Assembly (NCBI GenBank): GCA_030669135.1
Contig: DAOVEE010000073.1
Location: 1 to 8,621 of the forward strand
From: Candidatus Bathyarchaeota archaeon
GTDB taxonomy: Archaea; Thermoproteota; Bathyarchaeia; TCS64
Direction: 5' to 3'
Length of the DNA stretch: 8,621 nucleotides
In this document: positions 1 through 6,041 of the stretch, piece by piece
Position numbering within the stretch: position 1 is the first letter of the stretch
Layout: each line of letters begins with the position of its first letter
Made by a program: the position numbers and the translations under genes
The notes under the pieces: generated by a model
Seen by the model: the letters and a program-made list of their open reading frames with translations, nothing else
What the model was told of the DNA's origin: nothing
The model's database searches: none

Positions 1-578
1 CCCACGATCTCCTTAACCCCCAAAAATATTACGACGAGCGCGGCGGTCCCGGGCACCAGGGACAGCCAGAACACGTCCTTGACCGTCCAGCCTAGGAGCA
101 CCATCACCCCCGTAGCGGTGAGGGGGCCGACGATGGCGCCCATCTGATCGAGGGTTCTGTGGAGACCGAAAGCCTCCCCCCGCCTCCACGGAGGGACCGA
201 GGCACTGATCAGGGCGTCTCGTGGTGAGGTCCTGACGCCCTTCCCCATCCGCTCCACCACCCTTATGGTCATGACTTGCGACACGTTCGCGGCCGCCGCG
301 AAGAGCGGTTTAGCGATGTTAGACAAGGCGTAGCCGAGGAGGATGAACGGCTTCCTCTTCCTGAACTTGTCGCTGAAGAAACCCGACACGGCGCGTAAAG
401 CGTAGATCACCGCCTCCGCCGTGCCCTCCACGAGGCCGAGGGAGGCTATTGTTCCCCCGGGTAGCCCCAAGATGTACACCGGTAGGAGGCAGAAAACCAT
501 CTCGCTGGAGAAGTCGGTGAAGAAGCTGACCAGCCCCAGCATGTAGACGTTTCTAAGCTCGCTTTCACCGTCAGCCAT
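1..578 (-). CDS. MFS transporter, N-terminal part (runs off the left edge)
   Basis: The minus-strand frame opens at an ATG at 578-576 with an in-frame TAA a few codons upstream, so this is the only usable start. It runs open to base 1, giving 192 residues of a protein that normally has about 400. Hydrophobic helices are visible near residues 11-38 and 43-66. The MFS motif A region follows in the loop after helix 2 (GFFSDKFRKRK, about 66-76). The loop GKGVRTSPRDALI (about 112-124) is typical of the bacterial and archaeal MFS subgroup annotated as multidrug or sugar efflux permeases. It would act in the cytoplasmic membrane as a proton-coupled exporter; the substrate cannot be told. No Shine-Dalgarno is visible. 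A TTAATTC stretch about 27 nt upstream could be the TATA box of a leaderless mRNA. The gene is divergent from the AtzG-like gene across 83 bp. Confidence 0.9.
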   Translation of the reverse strand, partial: MADGESELRNVYMLGLVSFFTDFSSEMVFCLLPVYILGLPGGTIASLGLVEGTAEAVIYALRAVSGFFSDKFRKRKPFILLGYALSNIAKPLFAAAANVSQVMTIRVVERMGKGVRTSPRDALISASVPPWRRGEAFGLHRTLDQMGAIVGPLTATGVMVLLGWTVKDVFWLSLVPGTAALVVIFLGVKEIV

Positions 579-661
579 GCAGGCTAAGGTGTATTAATGG
601 GGAATTAAGGGTTCCATCTAGGCGTCAACGTAAAATCAATGTAGACGCTCTGTTAATGTAG

Positions 662-862
662 GTGGAAACTTTGAGCGAGGATGGGGAGAGAGAGTACATC
701 CACATGGTGAAGGAGACGGCGAAGGCCATGTGGGGCCCGGAGGCGGCCGAGAAGTTCAGTGACCACATCGAGCGCACCGCCGCGGCGGTATACGCCGTGA
801 GCAACTACCCTCTGGAGCCCGACATCGAGCCCGTCACCAAGATGAGGCCGGGGGGCAGGTGA
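662..862 (+). CDS. AtzG/GatC-like small protein, probable amidase partner subunit
   Basis: This is a 66-residue acidic protein read from GTG at 662. The segment AKAMWGPEAAEKFSDHIERT followed by a short LEPDIEP tail resembles the small helical AtzG-like (DUF4089) and GatC-type subunits that accompany amidase-signature enzymes, for example AtzG with AtzE in 1-carboxybiuret hydrolase. Family assignment rests on size, pattern and position, not on a strict motif. Its TGA overlaps the ATG of the amidase by one base (TGATG), so translational coupling and a one-to-one complex are likely. Start choice is uncertain: TTG at 671 has an AGGTGG five bases upstream, while GTG at 662 would suit a leaderless transcript, with a GTAAAATC box about 28 nt upstream at 630-637. 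Confidence 0.72.
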   Translation: METLSEDGEREYIHMVKETAKAMWGPEAAEKFSDHIERTAAAVYAVSNYPLEPDIEPVTKMRPGGR

Positions 863-2178
863 TGGAGCCGTACAGACTGAGTCTGGCCGAGGCGTCCCGC
901 ATGATAAGGGATGGAAGCCTCACGCCCACGCGGCTCGCCGAGTCCCTCCTGAACAGGATAGACACGCTGGAGCCCGTCGTCGAGGCTTGGGTCACCGTGG
1001 ACCCAGAGGCCGCCATGGAGGCAGCGGATGCCGCCACCAGGGAGGCCGAAGAGGGCCGGATCAGAAGCCCCCTCCACGGCGTCCCCTTCGGCGTCAAGGA
1101 CATCTACTACACCGAGGGCATGAGGACGACCATGGGCAGCACCCTCTACTCGGGCTTCGTGCCTGACCACGACTCCGCCGTCGTCAAGACCCTCAGGGAA
1201 GCCGGGGCGGTGGTCCTCGGGAAGACGGAGACCACCGAGTTCGCGGTCCACGACCCCGCTCCCACCAGGAATCCCTGGAACACCCTCCACACGCCCGGGG
1301 GCAGCAGCAGCGGCTCCGCGGCGGCGGTCTCATGCGGCATGGCGCCCATGGCCCTCGGGAGCCAGACGGGGGGCAGCGTCGTCAGACCCGCCAGCTACTG
1401 CGGAATAGTAGGCTTCAAACCCACGTACGACCTCCTCAGCAGGGAAGGCATCTTCCCCCTGAGCTGGAGCCTCGACCACGTCGGCTACATGACACGCACG
1501 GTGGAGGACGCCGCCATAACGCTGAAGACCTTGAAGAGGGACTTGCCTCCCGCCCTAGGGATGGATGACACCCCGAAGATGGGGCTCCTAGGCGGCTACT
1601 TCAAGGAGAACGCGTCGGACGAGGTATGGCTCGGCTTCGAGCAGGCCGTGGGCAAGCTGTGGGGCGAGGGCGCCGAGTTCATCGACGTGGCGCTCCCCCC
1701 GAGCTTCGGGATGGTGCCCAGCGTGCACAGGGTGATAATGTCTGTGGAGGCCGCGGCCGCCCATGAGGACAGTTTCAGGGTCAGCCCCGACGGGTACAGG
1801 GAGTACATCAGGGGCTTCATCTCCAGTGGCCTCCTCGTCCCGGCCACCGCGTACCTGCGGGCCCAGAGGATAAGGAGCATCATACTCCGAGACATCCATG
1901 CGTTGATGAGGGATTATGACTGTCTGGTCTGCCCCTCCACCGTGGACACCGCACCTAGAGGCCTCGAGTGGACGGGCAGCCCCGCCTTCAACGCGCCTTG
2001 GAGCCTCACCGGCCTCCCCTCCGTGACGGTGCCCTCAGGGCTCAGCGAGGACGAGATGCCCCTCGGCCTCCAGCTCATAGGAAAGCCGTACGGAGAACTG
2101 GACCTGCTTCAGGTGGCGGCGTGGTGCGAGGACAAGCTGGGGGTCCCCAAGGAGCCCAGGGACCCCTACACGCCTTAA
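862..2178 (+). CDS. Amidase-signature family hydrolase (AtzE/GatA-like)
   Basis: This 438-residue enzyme is of normal length for the amidase-signature family, which hydrolyses or transfers amide groups in the cytoplasm. Counting from the GTG at 859, the Ser-cisSer-Lys triad is visible: Lys80 in GVPFGVKD, the cis-Ser at about Ser149 in PGGSSSGSAAA, and the nucleophile Ser173 in GSQTGGSVVRPAS, followed by GIVGFKPTY. The glycine normally found in GGSSGGS is serine here. A late PSVTVPSG...PLGLQLIGKPYGE block is the usual C-terminal family segment. I prefer ATG 862 as start because it overlaps the upstream stop. The small AtzG-like partner points to an AtzE-type two-subunit hydrolase rather than GatA of the tRNA amidotransferase, and no gatB lies nearby. 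The real substrate is unknown. Confidence 0.9.
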   Translation: MEPYRLSLAEASRMIRDGSLTPTRLAESLLNRIDTLEPVVEAWVTVDPEAAMEAADAATREAEEGRIRSPLHGVPFGVKDIYYTEGMRTTMGSTLYSGFVPDHDSAVVKTLREAGAVVLGKTETTEFAVHDPAPTRNPWNTLHTPGGSSSGSAAAVSCGMAPMALGSQTGGSVVRPASYCGIVGFKPTYDLLSREGIFPLSWSLDHVGYMTRTVEDAAITLKTLKRDLPPALGMDDTPKMGLLGGYFKENASDEVWLGFEQAVGKLWGEGAEFIDVALPPSFGMVPSVHRVIMSVEAAAAHEDSFRVSPDGYREYIRGFISSGLLVPATAYLRAQRIRSIILRDIHALMRDYDCLVCPSTVDTAPRGLEWTGSPAFNAPWSLTGLPSVTVPSGLSEDEMPLGLQLIGKPYGELDLLQVAAWCEDKLGVPKEPRDPYTP

Positions 2179-2182
2179 AACC

Positions 2183-2190
2183 CTATATCC
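2183..2190 (+). promoter_or_regulatory. Probable TATA box of the DsrE-like gene
   Basis: CTATATCC lies about 26 nt before the ATG at 2213, preceded by an A-rich stretch that could serve as BRE. No Shine-Dalgarno precedes the ATG, so this spacing fits a leaderless archaeal transcript. Confidence 0.5.
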
Positions 2191-2212
2191 TGCCTCGACC
2201 CACCGTTAATCT

Positions 2213-2578
2213 ATGTCAGGTAAACTTCTTTTCGTCATCCAGAACGGCCCGGAGAGTCATTACAACGTGCTCTGGGGCCTGAGAATGGCTAAGAACACGT
2301 GGACCCACCCCTACGGCGAGAAGATACTCGACGACGTGAAGGTCCTCCTCTTCGGGAGAGGCGTCGGCATAATCAACCCGAAGCTAGCCGAGAGCCCAGA
2401 GTTCGAGGAGAGCATACTCGAGCTCAACGAAGTAGGGGTCGAGGTCGCCGCGTGCGTGTCCATCGCGGAGCCCCTAGGTCTAACGGAAGAGGCCGAGAGC
2501 CTAGGAATCAAGCTGGTCCACGCCTCCCAGTACGTCGCCGAGAAGGTGAGCGAGGGCTACACCGTCATGAACTTTTAA
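2213..2578 (+). CDS. DsrE/DsrF-like family protein
   Basis: This 121-residue cytoplasmic protein has a DsrE-like alpha/beta layout. It opens with KLLFVIQNGPE, continues with a helix containing GLRMAKN, then the strand VKVLLFGRGVGI, a helix with FEESILELNEVGVEV, and Cys81 in VAACVSIAEPLG, ending with GIKLVHASQYVAEKV. A cysteine at this place is typical of the family. Some members relay sulfur (DsrE, TusD); most archaeal stand-alone copies have no known role. No dsrAB, tus or other sulfur genes lie in the window, so a sulfur-relay function should not be assumed. The start ATG has a TATA box at leaderless spacing. The stop codon overlaps, tail to tail, that of the minus-strand HD gene (shared bases 2575-2578). 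Confidence 0.85.
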   Translation: MSGKLLFVIQNGPESHYNVLWGLRMAKNTWTHPYGEKILDDVKVLLFGRGVGIINPKLAESPEFEESILELNEVGVEVAACVSIAEPLGLTEEAESLGIKLVHASQYVAEKVSEGYTVMNF

Positions 2579-3348
2579 GGGACCTTCACTTCCTCGCCGC
2601 CCATGACGGCCGAGACCTCAACCAGGTCCTTCAGGCCACTGGACTCCAGCTTCTTGCCCAAGACCTCTTGGATCTGGAAGATGCCGGCGGGGTTAGCCAT
2701 CTCTACCAGTATCTTTACAGGTTTCTGCTCTCCTTTGCCGATGTTCACCCTCTTGATGGCTAGGGCTGACACCGAGTGGATGTCGTTCTTGCCTCCCTTG
2801 TAGGGCTCCCTGGATCGGCCCTCCGCGAGGTCGGTGCCGTCCGCGACGGTGACCACCCCGGCCTCGACGCTGAGGCAGGGCACCTTGTCGTCGCTGGCGT
2901 AGATGGTGTGCAGCGCCTCCGATTTGAGGCGGTAGACCAGCTTCGCGTCGTAGGGGTAGACGCGGCTCAACACCCGTTCGAGTATGGGCGCCGCCAGCAC
3001 AAGGCCGTTCTGCTCGTGGCGGTCTCTGTGGATGGCGTTGCCTATGTCGTGCAGGTATGCGCCGCACAGCACGATTATCTTCGCGTTCTCGTAGTCGCCT
3101 ACCCCGTTGGCTACGCAGCTGGGCTCCACGGCCTCCGACACCAGCCTAAATATCTCCAGGGCGCTGCCCGCCACTATCCTGGCGTGGACTGGGCCGTGGT
3201 CGTTGTACATGAGCCTCTTGACGGCCATGACGTTGGCCATCCGGAGGTAGCTCTGCACCTCGCCGTCGTTCTCGAGGAGCCTGAAGGTCTCCAGGACGGC
3301 GGGCTCCTCCAGGTTCCTGTGGATCAGGCGTCTGGATACCGTGATCAT
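2575..3348 (-). CDS. HD-domain metal-dependent phosphohydrolase
   Basis: This 257-residue protein has the HD-superfamily metal site. A histidine in NDHGPVHAR (His51 or His55) is followed by the His100-Asp101 doublet in YLHDIGN, then HRDRHEQNG (His107 and His111), His147 in EALHTI, and the closing Asp170 in TVADGTDLAEGR. Such enzymes hydrolyse phosphomonoesters, nucleotides or cyclic nucleotides in the cytosol; the substrate here cannot be read from the sequence. A C-terminal segment (about 190-257) of beta-strand character, VSALAIKRVNIG...KPVKILVEMANPAGIFQIQEVL, looks like a separate small regulatory or oligomerisation domain. The ATG at 3348 has no Shine-Dalgarno. The gene starts 40 nt after the stop of the histidine kinase on the same strand, so the two are probably cotranscribed. 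Confidence 0.87.
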   Translation of the reverse strand: MITVSRRLIHRNLEEPAVLETFRLLENDGEVQSYLRMANVMAVKRLMYNDHGPVHARIVAGSALEIFRLVSEAVEPSCVANGVGDYENAKIIVLCGAYLHDIGNAIHRDRHEQNGLVLAAPILERVLSRVYPYDAKLVYRLKSEALHTIYASDDKVPCLSVEAGVVTVADGTDLAEGRSREPYKGGKNDIHSVSALAIKRVNIGKGEQKPVKILVEMANPAGIFQIQEVLGKKLESSGLKDLVEVSAVMGGEEVKVP

Positions 3349-3388
3349 TCTGCTCTGGGAATATGGACGGCTCCGCAGTGAAAAACCC

Positions 3389-4078
3389 TTAGCCTTTGGG
3401 GATGGTGAACGTGAAGGTGGTGCCCTCGCCCAGGGACGTCTCGAAGCCTATGGTTCCGCCGTGGGCCTCCACTATCCGTTTGCAGGCGGGGACACCAAGG
3501 CCCCTGCCTCCCTTCCTCTTCGCCATGAAGGGATAGTAGATCACCTTCACCACCTCTTCGGGGATGCCGGACCCGGTGTCGCTTATCCTCACCTCGACGT
3601 GGTCGCCCCGGTCCTCTATGCCTACTCTTATTTCGCCGCCTCCGGCCATGGCGTCAATGGCGTTCTTGATGAGCTTCCTGAAGACCAGCGCCACCTTGGT
3701 GGGGTCCATACTGAACCTCTCGATCTCGTCGGCTTCGAGAGTCAACTCCACGTCGTCGGGGATCTCGAGCTCGCTGATCCCCATCTCGTAGGCTTTGACG
3801 ATGTCGGCGTCGACCATCTTCAGCATGTGTCCCTTGTAGAAGTCTCTGAAGTTGTCTAGTATCTGGGTCGTCTGTTTGAGGCTCTCCCGTATCATGGTGT
3901 AGAACATGGGGTTCTCGGGGCTGCGTTCGAGGAGATAGACGGCGTTCTGGATGGTCTGCAGGGGGCTCCGCAGGTCGTGGGCCAGCTCAGATGAGATGTC
4001 GCCCATCTCCTCTATGAGGCGCCTCTCGAACTCTTTCTCCTTCAGGCGTTTTTCTTCGTCTGGTTCGTCGCCGTGCAA
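3389..4078 (-). CDS. Soluble sensor-less histidine kinase (HisKA + HATPase)
   Basis: A 229-residue kinase core is present. A charged coiled-coil-like stretch (residues 7-24) leads into the H-box ELAHDLRSPLQTI with phospho-acceptor His34. Then come the N-box KLIKNAIDAM (Asn139), the G1 box DTGSGIP (Asp167), an F-box-like YYPFMAKRKGG and the G2 box GRGLG (191-195), ending in a normal GTTFTFTIP strand. No PAS, HAMP or membrane segment is present, so the input must come from a partner, or the N-terminus has been lost. The only start between the upstream in-frame TGA and Met25 is TTG at 4078, preceded by a GAGGG about nine bases away. Met25 would begin just before the H-box. No response regulator lies nearby; the downstream HD protein is the likeliest functional neighbour. 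GC content falls sharply just upstream of this start. Confidence 0.88.
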   Translation of the reverse strand: MHGDEPDEEKRLKEKEFERRLIEEMGDISSELAHDLRSPLQTIQNAVYLLERSPENPMFYTMIRESLKQTTQILDNFRDFYKGHMLKMVDADIVKAYEMGISELEIPDDVELTLEADEIERFSMDPTKVALVFRKLIKNAIDAMAGGGEIRVGIEDRGDHVEVRISDTGSGIPEEVVKVIYYPFMAKRKGGRGLGVPACKRIVEAHGGTIGFETSLGEGTTFTFTIPKG

Positions 4079-4203
4079 AACGGTGTACCCTCAGATAGAT
4101 ACTGAGTCACGGGCACTGATAATTCAATTTATCTGATAAATCGTTTGTGATAAAGAGAAATTTCACTTCCTTGAGGGCGGAATTTGCTTGTGACTAATAG
4201 CAA

Positions 4204-4221
4204 AGACTCTCAAAAGAGTCT
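4204..4221 (-). terminator. Stem-loop, possible transcription terminator
   Basis: AGACTCT-CAAA-AGAGTCT forms a perfect 7-bp stem with a 4-base loop. Flanking GCAA and TTGC (4200-4203 and 4228-4231) can extend it with a bulge. It lies downstream of the minus-strand mini-protein gene ending at 4399. The T-rich flank is on its right side in plus orientation, so direction is uncertain. Confidence 0.3.
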
Positions 4222-4349
4222 CATATTTTGCGATATGGCTGTGTGTTTAGGTGGTGGGGGTAGCTGGATTGTGAGCTAAGGAAGCCGAGAAGGAGGAAAA
4301 GATCATTCTACCAACAACTTTTTTGTCAACACCAAACCAACAAGTCCAT

Positions 4350-4365
4350 CGTTCCACGTGGAACA
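4350..4365. promoter_or_regulatory. parS-like palindrome
   Basis: GTTCCACGTGGAAC (4351-4364) is a perfect 14-bp palindrome. Taken with one flanking base each side it matches the bacterial chromosomal parS class (TGTTYCACGTGRAACA) at 15 of 16 positions; the only mismatch is C for T at 4350. In bacteria this sequence is the ParB CTP-clamp loading site. It lies in non-coding DNA 35 bp beyond the stop of the 4399-4647 gene. No parB or parA is in the window, so the functional call is inference; a different dimeric regulator could equally bind here. Confidence 0.45.
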
Positions 4366-4398
4366 CTGACTATTGCGGCTGTGTGTCGGAAAACAGGT

Positions 4399-4647
4399 CT
4401 ATTCTGGGTTACAAACCTTACATGGCTGCCAAACAGCGTCTTCGTTATTTCTTTTAAAGAATTCGTAAGCCTCTTGAATGGAAGAAAACTTGAACCATCC
4501 TCCATTTTGTTTCATTTCTTCTTTACCTTTGAATTCAGTATCTTGGGGTTTAGCGTGTCTGCATGATTCTCTATGGAGTTTCCAAATATTGTTAATTTTA
4601 TCGACGTTGAGCCAGAACATACAACATATTTGCAAACATTGCTTCAT
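4399..4647 (-). CDS. HCCC zinc-finger-like mini-protein, copy 1
   Basis: This 82-residue protein has no family name that I recognise. It is a clear paralogue of the product at 5780-6007: both share WLNV, H-x-E-x-C-R, a central KG...MK..GGWF.F...Q.A and a C-terminal CKVC.P. The putative metal ligands are His25, Cys29, Cys76 and Cys79, an H-x3-C...C-x2-C arrangement that suggests one zinc site closing the chain ends around a GGWF core. Conservation between the two copies, despite low nucleotide similarity, shows that the gene is real. Copy 1 has extra cysteines at 4, 8 and 9 that copy 2 lacks. The ATG at 4647 is preceded by AGGAAA at good spacing and a TTATATGC box at about 4693-4700. Role unknown; nucleic-acid or protein binding is a guess. 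Confidence 0.75.
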   Translation of the reverse strand: MKQCLQICCMFWLNVDKINNIWKLHRESCRHAKPQDTEFKGKEEMKQNGGWFKFSSIQEAYEFFKRNNEDAVWQPCKVCNPE

Positions 4648-5021
4648 AACATTTCCTGTTAATATTTTTATGAATGCCTCATGGAAACTTAAGCATATAA
4701 TGTCACACCGGGTGAATGCTTTGTTACATGGGACACCGTATTTGAATTATTATTTTTAATAGGTGGGTCTGGGTGTCGGTAACAATGCAAGTTAAACCAG
4801 CATTCACCCAAACCCATAATCAGAAGTGGTAAGAACTTATTTTACTTTATCGAGAGAACTAAATCTGAGCGAAGGGATGATTTTGAGGCCTTAACGGTTG
4901 TTAGTATTTCTGGGGGTTTATGGTATAATTCTGCATACATAAAGTATTCTTATGCGCGTGTTTTGAGGTGAAGCGGTGGACTCGGGTTCTATGAAGCACT
5001 TTCGAGACCCTGCGCACGCAG
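4648..5021. other. Intergenic region between TBP and mini-protein copy 1
   Basis: There is no supported gene in these 374 bases. The left part holds the promoter of copy 1 (TTATATGC at about 4693-4700, AGGAAA near 4656). The middle holds the long inverted repeat at 4710-4809. The right part, next to the TBP stop, has a short GC-rich near-palindrome CTGCGCACGCAG at about 5010-5021 and a plus-strand TATGGTATAATT stretch at about 4919-4930 with no gene after it. A small non-coding RNA cannot be excluded. Confidence 0.55.
4710..4809. repeat. Long imperfect inverted repeat
   Basis: Left arm: GGGTGAATGCT (4710-4720), TTGTTAC (4721-4727), GACACC (4732-4737). Right arm: GGTGTC (4772-4777), GTAACAA (4779-4785), AGCATTCACCC (4799-4809). 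The three blocks pair in order; the right arm carries about 13 extra bases between the outer and middle blocks. The loop (4738-4771) is AT-rich. This could be an RNA hairpin between TBP and copy 1, a regulator site, or the remnant of a small inverted-repeat element. No target-site duplication is evident. Confidence 0.6.
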
Positions 5022-5570
5022 CTACTCTTTGAATAAAAGATCATAAGCCTTCAAGACCTCATAGACCTTTGCAACGGATTCATAGACCATTTCCTCGCTT
5101 TTTGCACCCGTGCAGACAAGCTTACCGGTAGCAAAGAGGAGAAGAACCGTCTTAGGGTCAACCATCCTGTAGATGAGGCCGGGGAACTGCTCAGGCTCAT
5201 ACATTGTGTTGTCTAGGATATCAGCCGCTGTCTCGAGATCAACTTTGCTTGAGAAATCAGCGGACGCTACAATGTTCTGTATCTCTACCTCAGGCATATC
5301 ATTGATTATGAAGTCTGCCTCCCTAAGCTGTTTAACCACCTTCTTCACCGCTCTTTTCGCCAGCTTAGAGGACTTGGCACCTGTACACACCAGCTTCCCC
5401 GTCGTGAAGATCAGTGTGGCCGTCTTGGGACGTTTGAGCCTGAACACGAGTCCCGGGAACCTTTTGGGTCTGTACTCGGTGTTCTTGAAGACCTTCATTA
5501 TTATTAATAGGTCGATACTGGTTCCTAGGGTCGCCGTAGCCACCACGTTCTGGATCACAATTTTATTCAT
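5022..5570 (-). CDS. tbp: TATA-binding protein (TBP), complete
   Basis: This is the archaeal core promoter factor that recruits TFB and RNA polymerase to the TATA box. The 182-residue protein shows the expected two direct repeats, about 3-86 and 94-179. Each has an FPG-hydrophobic strand followed by a (T/A)TGKLVCTGAKS strand. The four DNA-kinking phenylalanines are present: Phe38 and Phe55 in repeat 1, Phe129 and Phe146 in repeat 2. Repeat 1 is unusual in its first helix, where SIDLLIIMKVFKNTEY replaces the usual acidic DLEKIAEELENTEY, and it is more basic (RPKRFPG, LKRPK). The C-terminus is short. I chose ATG 5570 because GGTGA (5581-5577) lies six bases upstream; ATG 5576 abuts that motif. 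A CTTTAAAT box at 5640-5633 would give a leader of some tens of bases. Confidence 0.96.
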   Translation of the reverse strand: MNKIVIQNVVATATLGTSIDLLIIMKVFKNTEYRPKRFPGLVFRLKRPKTATLIFTTGKLVCTGAKSSKLAKRAVKKVVKQLREADFIINDMPEVEIQNIVASADFSSKVDLETAADILDNTMYEPEQFPGLIYRMVDPKTVLLLFATGKLVCTGAKSEEMVYESVAKVYEVLKAYDLLFKE

Positions 5571-5576
5571 CTCCAT

Positions 5577-5581
5577 TCACC
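5577..5581 (-). promoter_or_regulatory. Ribosome binding site deciding the TBP start
   Basis: GGTGA, complementary to the archaeal 16S 3' end, sits six bases before ATG 5570 and directly against ATG 5576, favouring the inner start. Confidence 0.5.
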
Positions 5582-5779
5582 AAAACCATACTTATCACCA
5601 CTCTCGACGGGAAACAAGTTTAGACAACCATCATTTAAAGACACGGATAACGATAACTTTTACCATCCTCTAGCTTGAGAACATGGTTTAGCAGCCGTGT
5701 AGGGTCTGCCGACCTGAGCAAGTTAACCAATCTCTTTGATGAATCAAGCATTTAGAGACAAAAAATAATGTAATGCAAG

Positions 5780-6007
5780 TTAAAGATAGGGTTTACACAC
5801 CTTGCATTTTTTCAAGGACATTGTCGCCATGAAGTGATCCCCATAGTATTTAATCGCATCCTGATAGGTGTCGAAACTGAACCAGCCGCCCTCCACCTTC
5901 ATCCTGTTTAACCCCTTCAAAAGGGAGGCGCCAGCCCTACAATATCGACACTCTTCCTTATGGACTACCACAATCTTTGAAGGGACGTTGACGTTAAGCC
6001 AAATCAT
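5780..6007 (-). CDS. HCCC zinc-finger-like mini-protein, copy 2
   Basis: This 75-residue paralogue of the product at 4399-4647 is also a family I do not recognise. From ATG 6007 the putative metal ligands are His16 and Cys20 (HKEECRYC), with another cysteine at 23, and Cys68 and Cys71 (KCKVCKP) at the C-terminus. The core KVEGGWFSFDTYQDA lies between them. A basic N-terminal half and the paired cysteines suggest a small zinc-bound nucleic-acid- or protein-binding module, which is inference. ATG 6007 is chosen because GGTGA (6017-6013) lies five bases upstream; the GTG at 6016 falls inside that motif. It follows the cold-shock gene on the same strand by 34 bases, with no promoter evident between, so the two are probably one transcript. 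TBP lies about 200 bp further downstream with its own possible promoter. Confidence 0.75.
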   Translation of the reverse strand: MIWLNVNVPSKIVVVHKEECRYCRAGASLLKGLNRMKVEGGWFSFDTYQDAIKYYGDHFMATMSLKKCKVCKPYL

Positions 6008-6041
6008 TGTTTTCACCGCCTCAATACATTGGATCCACCGT

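Larger units (their letters stand above)
4079..4398. other. AT-richer intergenic region between kinase and mini-protein genes
   Basis: No supported gene lies here on either strand. The stretch holds a 7-bp stem-loop near 4204-4221, a G-rich and purine-rich tract (about 4249-4300), a T-run near 4318-4325 and the 14-bp palindrome at 4351-4364. No tRNA-like TPsiC motif or C/D box pair was found. Confidence 0.6.

Noticed and set aside
805..1290. Long minus-strand open frame opposite the amidase
   Set aside because: It is antisense to a clear amidase-signature gene in GC-rich DNA, where long chance frames are common. The translation is low-complexity Gly/Pro/Arg-rich with no motif.
2776..3381. 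201-codon plus-strand frame opposite the HD gene
   Set aside because: The minus strand carries the full HD-domain motif set over the same bases. The plus-strand translation is a Val/His/Ala-rich shadow without any recognisable family pattern.
3341..3859. 172-codon plus-strand frame opposite the histidine kinase
   Set aside because: The kinase H, N, G1 and G2 boxes on the other strand explain the reading-frame constraint here.
4974..5021. Possible tRNA or structured RNA next to the TBP stop
   Set aside because: A GGGTTC...GACCC stretch looked tRNA-like, but no cloverleaf or TPsiC/anticodon arms can be formed.
4079..5021. CRISPR array in the AT-rich non-coding stretches
   Set aside because: There are no regularly spaced direct repeats; only isolated palindromes and one inverted repeat were found, and no cas genes.
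5173..5673. 166-codon plus-strand frame across TBP
   Set aside because: It is antisense to TBP, whose two repeats are unmistakable.
5730..5756. C-box-like TGATGA near 5738 as a C/D guide RNA
   Set aside because: No D box (CTGA) or C'/D' pair at suitable spacing follows, so a C/D RNA is unsupported.
4784..5784. 13-base direct repeat AATGCAAGTTAAA at 4784-4796 and 5772-5784
   Set aside because: It occurs only twice, one copy overlaps the end of a coding sequence, and nothing else around the two copies matches. Chance or a duplication trace cannot be told apart.
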